DNA of 64,000 bases from an uncultured Tolumonas sp. (GCF_963676665.1 NZ_OY781373.1:346001-410000); one strand, 5' to 3'; positions 37,633 through 47,688 are shown, counted from the stretch's first letter. Program-made: numbers and translations. The notes: a model not told the origin generated them from the sequence alone.

Positions 37633-38484
37633 TTATCCTTGATAACTGCACAGTAAAACCGCCGATGCTTTGAAGGCTGCACACGCTTCCTGATTTTCCT
37701 GCAATTGCATGTTATCGGCGCTTTCGGTGGTGACCACGGCACACACGGTTTTATCTCCGGGCAAGTTGATCACCACTTCGCTATTCACCGGGCCGCGATG
37801 AATTTTGCTGATGCGTCCCCACAACTGATTACGAGGAGAAAGTTTTAATTGCCGATCGGTCACCAGCATGACCGACGAGGATTTCACGAGCGCATATAAC
37901 TCTTGCCCCATGGCAATACCTAAACTTTCTGCTGACTCACGAGTGATGATGGCAATCAGCTGTACGTTATCGTCCAACTGCAAGGTCACTTCAAAATCGA
38001 CCGGTGCGGTACGCAGTGCCACTACCGTACCGACAAACTGATTCCGCGCGCTACTGCGCATCGATATGCGACGTAATAAACGACGAAATTGCGTGATGTC
38101 GTAAAAATTGTCATCTTGCTGACAGGGCTTATTTTGCAGTTGCTGTTGTACTCTTTCGAGAACTTGTTGATATTCCGCCTGCAGCGCTCTATACAAAGCA
38201 ACGGTCTGTTTACCGTAGGCAGTCAGTTGAGTGCCTCCGCCATTTTTCCCGCCAGCGGTGCGGATCACTAACGGCTGCTCTGCCAGATTATTCATCTCGT
38301 CCAACGCATCCCAGGCGGCACGATACGACATGGGAATGGATTTAGCCGCTTGCGATAACGAGCCTAAGCGCTCAATCGCTTCTAACAATTGAATCCGGGT
38401 ATCCCCTAAAGAAGGCCCCACTTCAGTGCATAACTTGAGTTCTCCTAATAAAGCGGGCGGCGTCGAAGTTGGTTGTCGGGACAT
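37633..38484 (-). CDS. modE: ModE, molybdate-responsive regulator
   Basis: A 283-residue regulator. The N-terminal LysR-like winged helix (about 20-115, with SLSQAAKSIPMSYRAAWDALDEMN) is followed by two Mop/TOBE domains (about 145-210 and 215-280) that bind molybdate. In E. coli, ModE-molybdate represses modABC and modE lies divergently; here it heads the same operon as modB and modC. That would couple regulator and transporter expression. A clear ModE box was not identified upstream. Confidence 0.92.
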   Translation of the reverse strand: MSRQPTSTPPALLGELKLCTEVGPSLGDTRIQLLEAIERLGSLSQAAKSIPMSYRAAWDALDEMNNLAEQPLVIRTAGGKNGGGTQLTAYGKQTVALYRALQAEYQQVLERVQQQLQNKPCQQDDNFYDITQFRRLLRRISMRSSARNQFVGTVVALRTAPVDFEVTLQLDDNVQLIAIITRESAESLGIAMGQELYALVKSSSVMLVTDRQLKLSPRNQLWGRISKIHRGPVNSEVVINLPGDKTVCAVVTTESADNMQLQENQEACAAFKASAVLLCSYQG

Positions 38485-38664
38485 GAAGACCTCTCAAAAC
38501 AGGTGGATATGCGATTTAACATATAGCGCGTAATGTTTTATTGCGTAGAGCGATATTAAAAATGTGCGTCTTGAAGCGAGTTATTGCAACAACTGTACCT
38601 GTACGGACAAAACCTATTTGTGCGACTAAAAGATCAGCGGATGGAGTGTGCGAAATAGAAAGAG

Positions 38665-38691
38665 GAGACGCAGTTTTTGGCACTGCGTCTC
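38665..38691. terminator. Hairpin after the LuxR-type gene
   Basis: Stem GAGACGCAGT / ACTGCGTCTC with a 7-nt loop, just beyond the stop of the reverse-strand luxR-type gene. The following minus-strand sequence CTCTTTCTATTT is only moderately T-rich. Confidence 0.6.
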
Positions 38692-38701
38692 AAGGCGTTT
38701 A

Positions 38702-39466
38702 TCAAGCAGATAACGGTTGTGGTTGCAGGATCATATTGGTCAGGCTGATCCGGTTGACGGCGTGTACCAGTTCCCCGGTAATAATATTTTTAGCCACCGT
38801 CTGGTAGCGGTTTTTGCAGCCACTTTTGCGAATAGCGTTATTCAGATGAAAGTTAACTGTGCGTTCGGTGATGCCAAGGATCTGGGCAATTTCCCACGAG
38901 GTTTTGCCTTCACTGACCCAGAACAGACACTCTTTTTCCCGTGAAGATAAATACGATTGTTCCGGCGAAAATAACGGAATGGCCTGTTCTTGAATAATAT
39001 GGCCGATATAACTTAGGTGGAAATAATCCTGTAAGCGGATTGGTTCTTTGCGATGGCGGCTCAGAGCAAAATAACCGTAAAACCCCGATGGCCCGTGTAG
39101 CGGGATCGCAATCCCTTCTTCCATACCGAACTGGCGCCAGCTATCCATCGGTAGAAAGGCTTCATGTTCCAGCTTGACATCTGCTTGCCAGAATAAGGGG
39201 CGACTTTGCGACTGCGAACGCAGATACAGAGAATCATTTTGAATGGTGGTGTTTTGCGCATAATGCTCAGCCCAGTTCTCCGGCGTTTGCATCAGTAAAG
39301 TCAAATCCGTTTGCTGTAAGCCGCGACGCAGTGTCAGGCAGAGCTGGTAATATTCAAAGCCATTGGCGAGGCAAAGTTTGGCCAGTTGATCGGCTAAGAT
39401 CTGTGGTGTTTGGCAATTTTGGATGCGGAAATGCCGCTCTTCTGATGGAAAAGTAAAGGTAGTCAT
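38702..39466 (-). CDS. LuxR-family regulator with autoinducer-binding domain (LuxR solo)
   Basis: A 254-residue protein with an N-terminal autoinducer-binding domain (about 20-160) and a C-terminal GerE-type helix-turn-helix (about 172-235; LSSREKECLFWVSEGKTSWEIAQILG). The acyl-homoserine-lactone pocket positions align: Trp, Tyr and Asp of the W-x3-Y-x8-D pattern and the later Trp are kept, while the Pro after Asp is Ser. No luxI-type synthase lies in this window, so it is a solo or orphan regulator here. It is divergent from glmU, and an 18-bp perfect palindrome lies about 70 bp upstream. Ligand and targets are unknown. Confidence 0.85.
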   Translation of the reverse strand: MTTFTFPSEERHFRIQNCQTPQILADQLAKLCLANGFEYYQLCLTLRRGLQQTDLTLLMQTPENWAEHYAQNTTIQNDSLYLRSQSQSRPLFWQADVKLEHEAFLPMDSWRQFGMEEGIAIPLHGPSGFYGYFALSRHRKEPIRLQDYFHLSYIGHIIQEQAIPLFSPEQSYLSSREKECLFWVSEGKTSWEIAQILGITERTVNFHLNNAIRKSGCKNRYQTVAKNIITGELVHAVNRISLTNMILQPQPLSA

Positions 39467-39535
39467 GTTGTTATCCCGTTTTTATTAGTAATTATGTTGC
39501 CAGTTGACAACGCGCAACAAGATACATGATGGGTC

Positions 39536-39553
39536 ATATTTTGCGCAAAATAT
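39536..39553. promoter_or_regulatory. 18-bp perfect palindrome upstream of the LuxR solo
   Basis: ATATTTTGCGCAAAATAT is self-complementary over 18 bp. It lies 70 bp upstream of the luxR-type start and 170 bp upstream of glmU, in the 257-bp divergent gap. Length and symmetry suit a dimeric regulator operator; it does not match the classical lux box. Which protein binds it is unknown. Confidence 0.5.
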
Positions 39554-39723
39554 TTGTTAGCCAATTCAATGTTTGCGCACAGAGAAAATCTGACAGGGTA
39601 TTGGTTTTTACAGTGGCATACATTTTGGACTGATAATATGCGCCGTTGAGGGTTGATTAGTTCTGTTCTGTACTGCCTCTTTTCTTCTAGAATAACGCCC
39701 ATCTGTAATGATTGAGGTTCGTT

Positions 39724-41088
39724 ATGTCTCTGCATGTGATTATTCTGGCGGCGGGTAAAGGCACCCGTATGCGCTCATCCCTGCCCAAAGTACTGCATCC
39801 TGTCGCTGGACGCCCGATGGTAAGCCATGTCATTGCTACCGCCCGCCAACTGAATGCCGATAACATTCATCTGGTGTATGGCCATGGCGGTGAGGTGATG
39901 CAGGCCAGACTGAATGAAGCCGATGTGGAGTGGGTGCTGCAAGCCGAACAGCTGGGTACTGGGCATGCAGTGGCGCAGGCAACACCGGCGATCCCTGATG
40001 ATGCCAACGTCTTGGTGTTATACGGCGACACACCGTTGATCACGACCAAAACATTACAGGAACTGCTGCAAGTCCAGCCGGAAAACGGCATTGGTTTATT
40101 GACGGTATCGTTGGATGACCCTACCGGGTACGGTCGAATTCTGCGCGCGGACGATCAGGTCGTGGGTATCGTTGAGCAAAAAGATGCCAGTGTTGGTCAA
40201 CAGCGGATCAACGAAGTGAACACCGGTGTGCTGGTGGCGCCCGCGAAACAGCTGAAACAGTGGCTGGCGGGCTTAACCAATAAAAATGCGCAGGGCGAAT
40301 ATTACCTGACCGACGTTATCGCGGCAGCACATAACGCTGGTAGTTCCATTCAAACGGCACAACCAAGTTGTGCGCAGGAAGTGGAAGGTGCCAATAACCG
40401 TCTGCAATTGGCCAATCTGGAACGCTTTTATCAAAAACGTGCGGCAGAACAACTGATGCTGGACGGCGTTACACTGTTGGATCCGGCGCGGTTTGATCTG
40501 CGCGGTGCACTGACTTGCGGTGAAGATGTGGTGATCGATGCCAATGTGATCATTGAAGGTCAGGTGGAATTAGGTCATCGCGTGCAGATTGGTGCCGGCT
40601 GTATTTTGAAAAACTGCGCTATCGCTGATGACAGTATTATCAGCCCGTATTCCATCATTGAAAGTTCTGTATTGGCGGAAGGTTGCACAGTGGGCCCCTT
40701 TGCCCGTTTGCGTCCGGGGGCCGAACTCGCGGCACAAGCCCATGTCGGCAATTTCGTGGAGCTCAAAAATGCCAAATTGGGTTTCGGTTCCAAAGCGGGT
40801 CATCTGAGTTATCTGGGCGACAGTGACATTGGTGCCAACGTGAATATCGGTGCCGGTACGATTACCTGTAACTACGATGGTGCCAATAAGCATAAAACCA
40901 TTATTGAAGATGATGTGTTTGTCGGTTCCGACACCCAGCTGGTTGCCCCAGTCCGCATTGCCAAGGGGGCGACGCTGGCGGCCGGTTCTACTATTACGCG
41001 TGATGTGGCGGAAGATGAACTGGTTTTGAGCCGTGTGCCACAGCATCATGTGACTGGCTGGCAGCGTCCGGTAAAACAGAAGAAATAA
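39724..41088 (+). CDS. glmU: GlmU, UDP-GlcNAc pyrophosphorylase / GlcN-1-P acetyltransferase
   Basis: Start at ATG 39724 ([16 protein letters not shown]) gives 454 residues; an upstream in-frame start adds only four. The N-terminal uridyltransferase domain (about 1-227) has the nucleotide-binding loop LAAGKGTRM. The C-terminal left-handed beta-helix (about 250-454) with hexapeptide repeats carries out acetyl transfer, including the [13 protein letters not shown] segment. It makes UDP-N-acetylglucosamine for peptidoglycan and lipopolysaccharide. It is near glmS, which feeds the same pathway, separated by an IS200-type element and a DeoR-type regulator. Confidence 0.97.
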   Translation: MSLHVIILAAGKGTRMRSSLPKVLHPVAGRPMVSHVIATARQLNADNIHLVYGHGGEVMQARLNEADVEWVLQAEQLGTGHAVAQATPAIPDDANVLVLYGDTPLITTKTLQELLQVQPENGIGLLTVSLDDPTGYGRILRADDQVVGIVEQKDASVGQQRINEVNTGVLVAPAKQLKQWLAGLTNKNAQGEYYLTDVIAAAHNAGSSIQTAQPSCAQEVEGANNRLQLANLERFYQKRAAEQLMLDGVTLLDPARFDLRGALTCGEDVVIDANVIIEGQVELGHRVQIGAGCILKNCAIADDSIISPYSIIESSVLAEGCTVGPFARLRPGAELAAQAHVGNFVELKNAKLGFGSKAGHLSYLGDSDIGANVNIGAGTITCNYDGANKHKTIIEDDVFVGSDTQLVAPVRIAKGATLAAGSTITRDVAEDELVLSRVPQHHVTGWQRPVKQKK

Positions 41089-41119
41089 TCCGTATATTCA
41101 GATTACCAAAATAGTTCAG

Positions 41120-41147
41120 GCCCACCATCGTGTGGGCTTTTTATTTT
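41120..41147 (+). terminator. Terminator after glmU
   Basis: Stem GCCCAC / GTGGGC with a 6-nt loop at 41120-41137, followed by TTTTTATTTTT. It lies 32 bp after the glmU stop, just before the left end of the IS200-type element. Confidence 0.88.
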
Positions 41148-41149
41148 TA

Positions 41150-41795
41150 ACTGAAAACCACGTCCTATGGACGTGGTTATCTACTTTTTGGCTCTGCCTA
41201 TAGATGCTACTCATGGAAAATCCAAATCTGTTGTCCCCACAACCGATAAGGAAAATCCATGAGTAGATTTGAAAAAGCATCCCATGTGATCTGGCATTGT
41301 CAATATCACATAATTTGGACCCCTAAGTGCCGTTTTCGTATATTGAAAGACAATGTAGGGAAAGAAGTTTATCGACAGATTCGGATATTGTGCGACCAAT
41401 TGAAAATACAGATAGTTGAATTAAATGTCCAAATAGACCATGTGCATCTTTTGGTAAAAATTCCGCCTAGGTTATCAGTATCTGAAGTTATGGGTCATTT
41501 GAAAGGAAGAACAGCGATCCGATTGTTCAATAAATTTCCCTATTTGAGAAAGCATAAGTTATGGGGAAATCATTTTTGGGCAAAGGGTTATTGCGTTGAC
41601 ACCGTAGGTGTGAATGCAGAAATGATAAAGAAATATGTAAAGTACCAAGAGAAACACGAGCTGGATGATAAACAATTGTCATTGCAGAATATCTAAACTG
41701 AAAGGCGAAGGCCCTCAGGGTAAAAGCCAAGTACGCCCCTATGGGGCGCTAAAGCAATGCCGCCTTCTATGAAGGCGGATTTTTACTTTCCGCTA
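41150..41795 (+). mobile_element. IS200/IS605-family element
   Basis: An element with one transposase gene and subterminal hairpins instead of inverted repeats. The left hairpin is AACCACGTCC-TAT-GGACGTGGTT (41156-41178). The right side has CGCCCC-TAT-GGGGCG (41734-41748) and CCGCCTTC-TAT-GAAGGCGG (41760-41778). All three share a TAT loop. A further inverted repeat CTACTCATGG / CCATGAGTAG (41207-41216, 41257-41266) buries the transposase start codon, as known for IS200, where it limits translation. Exact outer boundaries are approximate because this family makes no target duplication. Confidence 0.85.
41259..41696 (+). CDS. tnpA: IS200/IS605-family Y1 transposase TnpA
   Basis: A 145-residue Y1 HUH transposase. 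The HUH motif is HVH at residues 61-63 (QIDHVHLLVKIPP). The catalytic tyrosine is in the KKYVKYQ segment (Tyr126). These enzymes excise and insert single-stranded DNA next to a short target using the subterminal hairpins. The start codon lies in the right arm of a 10-bp inverted repeat. The gene is intact, with no associated tnpB. Confidence 0.9.
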   Translation: MSRFEKASHVIWHCQYHIIWTPKCRFRILKDNVGKEVYRQIRILCDQLKIQIVELNVQIDHVHLLVKIPPRLSVSEVMGHLKGRTAIRLFNKFPYLRKHKLWGNHFWAKGYCVDTVGVNAEMIKKYVKYQEKHELDDKQLSLQNI

Positions 41796-41874
41796 AAAAA
41801 TTCTAACTCTCCGGCTTGAAGTTTCTTTTTGTAAGAATATACTGCTTTTTAAATTTCGAATCGAAACTTAAGCG

Positions 41875-42648
41875 ATGATCAAGCGAAACACACAACAACG
41901 TCGGCATGCCATTATTTCTCTGCTCAATGAACAGGGCGAAGTCAGTGTGGAAGATTTGTCACAGCGTTTTGCTACCTCCGAAGTGACGATCCGTAAAGAT
42001 CTGGCTGAGTTGGAACGCAGTGGTGTGCTGTTGCGCCGTTACGGTGGTGCCATCTCGCTGCCGTCCGAGATCCTGGCGGAAGAAGTGCCAGCTAAAGTTT
42101 CACAACGAAAGTTAGCTATCGCTCAGGCAGCAATACAGCATATTCGCGATCATAACCGCATCATCATCGACAGTGGCAGCACCACCGGCGCGATGATCCC
42201 ATTATTAGCGGCTAAGCGCGGTTTGGTAGTGATGACCAATTCACTGACTGTCGCCCAAGCGCTGCGTGAGCTGGAGAATGAACCGACCTTGCTGATGACC
42301 GGTGGCACTTGGGATCCGCATTCCGAAGCGTTTCAGGGGCAGGTGGCAGAACAGGTATTGCGCTCCTATGATTTTGATCAGCTGTTTGTCGGTGCCGATG
42401 GCGTTGATCCGGCGCGTGGCACCACCACTTTTAATGAGTTGGTTGGTTTATCGCGGGTGATGGCGGAAGTGGCGCGTGAAGTGATCGTGCTGGTGGATTC
42501 AGAAAAATTTGGCCGTCGTATTCCCAATCTGGAATTGCCGTGGAGTGCGATAGATACCTTGATCACTGATGATGGGATCGGGGAAGAGCTGAAGCAACAA
42601 ATTGAACAACATAACGTGCATGTGATTTGTGCGTCGGTTAATACTTGA
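41875..42648 (+). CDS. DeoR-family transcriptional regulator upstream of glmS
   Basis: A 257-residue DeoR/GlpR-type regulator. The N-terminal helix-turn-helix (about 5-57; VSVEDLSQRFATSEVTIRKDLAELE) is followed by a sugar-phosphate sensor domain (about 75-230) with the IIDSGSTTGAMIPLL and GADGVDPARG signatures of the family. Position immediately upstream of glmS suggests control of amino-sugar synthesis in response to a hexosamine phosphate. The gap to glmS has a large inverted repeat. The specific name is not certain. Confidence 0.85.
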   Translation: MIKRNTQQRRHAIISLLNEQGEVSVEDLSQRFATSEVTIRKDLAELERSGVLLRRYGGAISLPSEILAEEVPAKVSQRKLAIAQAAIQHIRDHNRIIIDSGSTTGAMIPLLAAKRGLVVMTNSLTVAQALRELENEPTLLMTGGTWDPHSEAFQGQVAEQVLRSYDFDQLFVGADGVDPARGTTTFNELVGLSRVMAEVAREVIVLVDSEKFGRRIPNLELPWSAIDTLITDDGIGEELKQQIEQHNVHVICASVNT

Positions 42649-42654
42649 ACATCA

Positions 42655-42734
42655 GCTGTAAGTCATGACTAAACGCAGTCGCGCTATAAATACATCCGTA
42701 TAAGTTGAGCTGCTTATTAGTCATGTCTTACAGC
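42655..42734. promoter_or_regulatory. Paired inverted repeats between the DeoR-type gene and glmS
   Basis: GCTGTAAGTCATGACTAA (42655-42672) and its near-exact inverse TTAGTCATGTCTTACAGC (42717-42734) match at 17 of 18 positions. Each arm also centres on a short dyad, AGTCATGACT and AGTCATGTCT, 58 bp apart centre to centre. They fit two operator sites for a looping regulator, plausibly the adjacent DeoR-type protein. A stem-loop in the glmS leader RNA is the alternative. Confidence 0.58.
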
Positions 42735-42789
42735 ATATTGATTTTAAAGTTCTGTTTAGTAACAACAGACTTCATCTGGAGATAATTAT

Positions 42790-44625
42790 ATGTGTGGAAT
42801 CGTCGGTGCAGTAGCCCAGCGTGATATTTCTGAAATTCTGGTAGAAGGTTTACGTCGTCTGGAATACCGCGGTTATGACTCTGCGGGTGTGGCAATCATC
42901 AATGCACAAGGCGAATTACAGCGTGTTCGTCGTCTGGGTAAAGTGCAGGAATTGGCTGCCGCATTGGAAGCACAACCTTTGTCAGGTGGTACTGGTATTG
43001 CGCACACGCGCTGGGCAACCCATGGCGAACCGTCAGAAATCAACGCACATCCACATGTCTCCAATGGTGATTTAGCCGTTGTTCATAACGGTATCATCGA
43101 AAACCATGAAGAACTGCGTGTTAAATTGCAGGGTTTAGGTTACGAATTTGTCTCGCAGACTGATACCGAAGTAATTGTGCATCTGGTGCACCATTACCTG
43201 AAAACCGCGGGTAGCCTGTTGCAGGCACTGCAAACGGCAGTAAAAGAACTGCGCGGCGCATACGGCACTGTAGTGATGGATCGTCGTGATCCATCCCGTC
43301 TGGTCGTCGCGCGTTCAGGTTCACCTCTGGTTATCGGTCGTGGTTTGGGTGAAAACTTCATCGCATCTGATCAATTGGCGCTGTTGCCGGTGACCCGTCG
43401 TTTCCTGTTTCTGGAAGAAGGCGATGTGGCAGAAGTGACCCGTAAAGGCGTGACGATCTTTAATCACGCCGGTCAACCAGTTGAACGTGCGGAAATCGAA
43501 TCGGAACTGTCGCATGACGCCGGCGATAAAGGTCAATATCGCCACTACATGCAAAAAGAGATCTACGAACAGCCACAATCGATCCTGAATACTTTGGAAG
43601 GTCGTCTGGTTGGCAATCACATTGTGCCGGAATCTTTCGGTACACATGCGCGTGAAATTTTCCAGAAAGTACAGCACGTACAGATCGTGGCGTGTGGTAC
43701 GTCTTATCATTCTGGTATGGTGGCGCGTTACTGGTTTGAAGCACTGGCGGGTGTTTCCTGTAATATCGAAATTGCATCGGAATTCCGCTATCGCAAATCC
43801 GTCGTACATCCAAACAGCCTGATCATCACCTTGTCTCAGTCTGGCGAAACGGCCGATACGCTGGCGGCGTTGCGTCTGGCGAAAGAGATGGGCTATATGG
43901 CCAGCCTGACTTTATGTAACGTGCCAGGTTCGTCGTTGGTACGTGAATCCGATCTGGCGTTTATGACCCGAGCTGGTGCAGAAATTGGTGTGGCGTCGAC
44001 CAAAGCCTTCACCACTCAGCTGACTGGTTTGCTCATGTTAGTAACGGCGATTGGTCGTGGTAATGGCAACATGAGCGAAACTGATGAGCATTGTGTAGCG
44101 AGTGCATTACAAGCACTACCAATGCAGATTGAGCATGCCTTACAGCTGGATAAACAAATCGAAGCCTTGGCCGAACAGTTTGCCAACAAGCAACACAGTC
44201 TGTTTTTAGGTCGCGGTGATCAATATCCAATTGCGATGGAAGGTGCATTAAAACTTAAAGAAATCAGCTATATCCACGCAGAAGCCTATGCGGCAGGTGA
44301 GTTAAAACACGGCCCATTGGCGCTGATTGACAGCGAAATGCCGATCATTGTGGTGGCGCCGAATAATGAACTGCTGGAAAAACTGAAATCCAACGTGGAA
44401 GAAGTGCGTGCACGCGGTGGTTTGTTGTATGTGTTTGCTGATCGGGCCGCCGGTTTCACCAGTGATGACACAATGCGCGTGATGCCAATGGAAAGTGTAG
44501 CGGACATCATTGCACCAATTGTGTACACCATCCCGATGCAATTACTGGCTTATCACATTGCGCTGATCAAGGGCACCGATGTGGATCAACCACGAAACTT
44601 AGCCAAATCAGTGACGGTTGAATAA
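42790..44625 (+). CDS. glmS: Glutamine-fructose-6-phosphate aminotransferase (isomerising)
   Basis: A 611-residue enzyme (E. coli 609) making glucosamine-6-phosphate from fructose-6-phosphate and glutamine. The N-terminal glutaminase domain starts MCGIVGAV with the nucleophile Cys as the second codon and has the [13 protein letters not shown] loop. Two SIS sugar-isomerase domains follow, and the C-terminus ends NLAKSVTVE. It starts after GGAG at 42778-42781. The 3' end of this gene is the attTn7 target recognised by TnsD; a Tn7-like element begins 24 bp after the stop. Confidence 0.97.
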   Translation: MCGIVGAVAQRDISEILVEGLRRLEYRGYDSAGVAIINAQGELQRVRRLGKVQELAAALEAQPLSGGTGIAHTRWATHGEPSEINAHPHVSNGDLAVVHNGIIENHEELRVKLQGLGYEFVSQTDTEVIVHLVHHYLKTAGSLLQALQTAVKELRGAYGTVVMDRRDPSRLVVARSGSPLVIGRGLGENFIASDQLALLPVTRRFLFLEEGDVAEVTRKGVTIFNHAGQPVERAEIESELSHDAGDKGQYRHYMQKEIYEQPQSILNTLEGRLVGNHIVPESFGTHAREIFQKVQHVQIVACGTSYHSGMVARYWFEALAGVSCNIEIASEFRYRKSVVHPNSLIITLSQSGETADTLAALRLAKEMGYMASLTLCNVPGSSLVRESDLAFMTRAGAEIGVASTKAFTTQLTGLLMLVTAIGRGNGNMSETDEHCVASALQALPMQIEHALQLDKQIEALAEQFANKQHSLFLGRGDQYPIAMEGALKLKEISYIHAEAYAAGELKHGPLALIDSEMPIIVVAPNNELLEKLKSNVEEVRARGGLLYVFADRAAGFTSDDTMRVMPMESVADIIAPIVYTIPMQLLAYHIALIKGTDVDQPRNLAKSVTVE

Positions 44626-44649
44626 TCGGCGGTCATAAAAAAACGTAAT
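44626..44649. other. attTn7 spacer and left copy of the 5-bp target duplication
   Basis: 24 bp separate the glmS stop from the transposon end, the expected distance for TnsD-directed insertion. The last five, GTAAT (44645-44649), are repeated at 62416-62420 directly after the other transposon end. Confidence 0.9.
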
Positions 44650-44742
44650 TGTGGGTTGATAATATAGTTTGAAAATTAACATTAAAGTTTAAAACTAATA
44701 CAAAATAGTTTAGAACTTTAACAATATAGTTGAAAACTGCCT
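44650..44742. repeat. Right end of the Tn7-like element with four TnsB-type sites
   Basis: After TGTGGG come four adjacent 21-22 bp repeats of the form ACAATATAGTTTAAAACT. They start near 44656, 44678, 44700 and 44721. Four packed sites without gaps are the known layout of the Tn7 right end and bind TnsB. Confidence 0.88.
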
Positions 44743-44784
44743 AAGTCCAGCTATGCTGATTAAAAAGCATACTGGACTTTTCTT

Positions 44785-45615
44785 ATGGTTCGCCATCCAA
44801 GCTTCTTTTCTGAAAATATGATTGCCCAAAGAATTAAGAGTGGTCGAGGGCAAGGTCAAGGTTCGAAATATCAGCCGTGGTTGCAGATTCAGGATGTTCC
44901 GTCTGACGGACGATCTCACCGGATATATTCTTACAAAACAAAACGTGTTCACCATTTGCTTTCAGATTTGGAGTTGGCAACATTTCTCATGCTTGACTGG
45001 TCGGAAAGTGTTCTGGATATTCGTGAACAATTTCCTCTTATTCGTGATGACACACGTTCTATCGCTCAAAACGAAGGAATAAAACATCCATCTGTTCGCG
45101 GCGTTGATCAAGTGATGACTACAGATTTCCTGATTGATGCGAAAGAGCCATTTCAGAAACAATTTGCCGTCCAAGTAAAATATGGCGAATCCTTTCGTGA
45201 TGAGCGAACAATTGAAAAATTGGATCTTGAACGTTGTTATTGGCGACAAAAAGGAATCCCCTGGGTCACAATAACAGAACAAGATATCGATATTGTGATT
45301 AAGAAAAATATCGAATGGCTGTATCCCGCCCAAATAGATGACATTACAACGGCTAAACGAATACCAGAATTAATGGCTGCTTTGCCTGCGGCTATCTCAA
45401 GATTGCCAGAACTAACTATTATTGAAGCCTGCAAGCGCATTGATTTGGCATATGGTCTGGAATTAGGCCAATCGCTTCAGGATCTACGTCTTTTAATGGC
45501 TAATCGATTAGTTATTTTTGATATCAGAAAACCAGTTCGTCAGTTAAAAATATCAGATTTAATCTTTATGCAACTGAGTGAAATGGAGCAGTTTCTTTAT
45601 GTGGAAAATCAATGA
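44785..45615 (+). CDS. tnsA: TnsA endonuclease of Tn7-like transposase
   Basis: A 276-residue protein (Tn7 TnsA is 273). TnsA makes the 5' strand cuts that, with TnsB, release the element for cut-and-paste movement. The restriction-endonuclease-like catalytic residues are present at the canonical positions: Glu63 (SDLELATF), Asp114 (MTTDFLID) and Lys132 (AVQVKYGE). A C-terminal domain contacts TnsC. It is the first gene of the operon, 43 bp after the TnsB repeats, which may also allow TnsB to repress the promoter. AT-rich relative to flanking host genes. Confidence 0.96.
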   Translation: MVRHPSFFSENMIAQRIKSGRGQGQGSKYQPWLQIQDVPSDGRSHRIYSYKTKRVHHLLSDLELATFLMLDWSESVLDIREQFPLIRDDTRSIAQNEGIKHPSVRGVDQVMTTDFLIDAKEPFQKQFAVQVKYGESFRDERTIEKLDLERCYWRQKGIPWVTITEQDIDIVIKKNIEWLYPAQIDDITTAKRIPELMAALPAAISRLPELTIIEACKRIDLAYGLELGQSLQDLRLLMANRLVIFDIRKPVRQLKISDLIFMQLSEMEQFLYVENQ

Positions 45616-47686
45616 AGTATTGTCTCTGGATGGTGTTCGCTATCGAATTCTTCAGATAGATGGTGGTGAAATTATCTGGGTCAATATTGATGAAGATAAA
45701 GGAATACCCACGCTGATTTTACATGCTCAATTAACGGCACTTATGGATGCGGAACGCTTAATAAGAGCTGATGATCCATATTCGTATTTGCTATATGAAG
45801 AGCCCAAAGCACATTCTGCTGAGTTCATAAAAAGAGAAGAGTCATACCAGATAATTCAATCCATTATTTCTGATCCCGATTGTTTTGATTCAATCAAAAG
45901 ATCTCAGCTTATCAAAGAAATAGAACAATCTGGGCGTGCAGGACGGTCAACAATCTATCGTTTATTAAGACGATATTGGCAACGCGGCCAAACACTGAAT
46001 GCACTACTGCCAGACTATAAAAATAGCGGTGCTCCTGGTAAAAAGAGAACGTCAACAGGAGTGCAAAAGAGCGGCAGAAAGCGCCAGAATGGTCGAGGGT
46101 TTGGTATAAAAATCAATGATGATATCGAACGGATCATGCGTCTTAGTATTGAACAAGTTTTACAAAACACGGAGAAACTGAGCGTTTCCTTCGCATTAAG
46201 AAAATTCGAAAAGCTATTTTTACAATATTACCCTGATGTTCCTGAAGAAGATAAACCTACTCGTAGACAGTTCGAGTATTTTTACAAACGTGAATATGAT
46301 CAGGTTACTCGGTTAGTTGAACGCATCGATGAAGGGATATATAAGAAAGATGTCCGCCCCTTAAGCAGTACAGCAACGACGGGAGTTTTAGGCCCTGGTA
46401 GCCGCTATGAAATTGATGCGACTATTGCAGATATTTATTTAGTTGCGGATGACGACAGAAGTAAAATTATTGGCAGGCCAACGCTGTATATCGTCATTGA
46501 TGTTTTTAGCCGAATGATTGCCGGATTTTATATCGGCTTTGATAACCCCTCTTATGTTGTTGCAATGCAGGCATTCATTAATGCGTGTGTGGAAAAAACA
46601 GATATTTGTAAATCTCTTGGTCTGAATATTTCTACGGAAGAGTGGCCCTGTATTGGCTTACCTGATGTTGTGTTAGCGGATAGAGGTGAGTTGATGAGTA
46701 ATCAGCTGGAATCACTTATTAGTACCTTCAATGTTCGAGTTGAAAGTGCGCCGCCAAGACGAGGAGATGCCAAAGGCATTGTTGAAAGTTGTTTTAGAGT
46801 TCTGCAAGCAGAATTTAAACCTTATGCACCAGGCGTTGTTGCGGGAAATAAAATCAAAAAGCACGGTGAACAAGATTATCGGCTTGATGCAGCCATTACG
46901 ATCTCAGATTTTACCCGTATTATCCTCAAAACCATCCTTTTCAGAAACAAGCATCATGTGTTAACTAAATATGATCGTGATGCTGATTTACCAGCCGATT
47001 TACCTTCAATTCCTCTTCATCTATGGCGGTGGGGCTTACAAAACAGAACAGGGCGATTACGTTCCGTTGACCCTGATTTGCTACGGGTGTCAATTTTACC
47101 TCGGAAGAAAGTCAGCATATCAACGTTTGGTGTTTGTCTCTGGGGAATGTATTACACCAGCGCAGAAATTTTACGCGAAGGTTGGCTACATCGAAGCCAA
47201 GACGTAAAGCGTCCGGATAGTTTGGAGGCGGCTTATGATCCTAGCTGTGCTGATACGATTTATTTGTTTCCCCAGTCAGGTAGCAGAGGTTATTGGGTCT
47301 GTTCGCTTACAGAAAAAAGCAGACAATTCAGGGGAATGACATTTTGGCAAGTTTGGGATATTCAAAAAGAGGAAAAGAACAATCAGGCAAATGCAATATT
47401 CGATGAAGCCGCGCATCGCCGAGAGTTAGATGATTATATTCAAGGTGTTATTGCTGAGTCTAAAAAATTATTACCTGATATTCAGGAGTCGAACCAACAA
47501 AGAGTACGACAAATCCGTTCTAATAAAAAAGAAGCTCGTGAACAAGAACGGCAGCAAAGAACAAAACCAACCACCATTAAACCTGATCAAAATGTTGCTG
47601 ATGTTATTCCATTACACAATGAAGAAGAGGATTACAGTTATCCATCTTTTGTTCCTGGTTTGTTTGAAACGGATGAGGATGAATAA
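45599..47686 (+). CDS. tnsB: TnsB transposase (DDE integrase) of Tn7-like element
   Basis: Start chosen at ATG 45599 ([17 protein letters not shown]) with GGAG ten bases upstream, inside the tail of tnsA; an in-frame ATG at 45578 is less likely. This gives 695 residues and places the catalytic triad at Asp273 (YEIDAT), Asp361 (VVLADRG) and Glu396 (AKGIVESC), the same numbers as in Tn7 TnsB. The protein has N-terminal DNA-binding domains, an RNase H-like core and a C-terminal basic tail that engages TnsC. It binds the end repeats and carries out 3' cleavage and joining. Confidence 0.96.
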   Translation: MWKINEVLSLDGVRYRILQIDGGEIIWVNIDEDKGIPTLILHAQLTALMDAERLIRADDPYSYLLYEEPKAHSAEFIKREESYQIIQSIISDPDCFDSIKRSQLIKEIEQSGRAGRSTIYRLLRRYWQRGQTLNALLPDYKNSGAPGKKRTSTGVQKSGRKRQNGRGFGIKINDDIERIMRLSIEQVLQNTEKLSVSFALRKFEKLFLQYYPDVPEEDKPTRRQFEYFYKREYDQVTRLVERIDEGIYKKDVRPLSSTATTGVLGPGSRYEIDATIADIYLVADDDRSKIIGRPTLYIVIDVFSRMIAGFYIGFDNPSYVVAMQAFINACVEKTDICKSLGLNISTEEWPCIGLPDVVLADRGELMSNQLESLISTFNVRVESAPPRRGDAKGIVESCFRVLQAEFKPYAPGVVAGNKIKKHGEQDYRLDAAITISDFTRIILKTILFRNKHHVLTKYDRDADLPADLPSIPLHLWRWGLQNRTGRLRSVDPDLLRVSILPRKKVSISTFGVCLWGMYYTSAEILREGWLHRSQDVKRPDSLEAAYDPSCADTIYLFPQSGSRGYWVCSLTEKSRQFRGMTFWQVWDIQKEEKNNQANAIFDEAAHRRELDDYIQGVIAESKKLLPDIQESNQQRVRQIRSNKKEAREQERQQRTKPTTIKPDQNVADVIPLHNEEEDYSYPSFVPGLFETDEDE

Positions 47687-47688
47687 AC

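Noticed and set aside
38485..38560. ModE operator upstream of modE
   Set aside because: CGCTATATG-type sequence exists on the minus strand, but the second half-site of the ModE dyad is not convincing.
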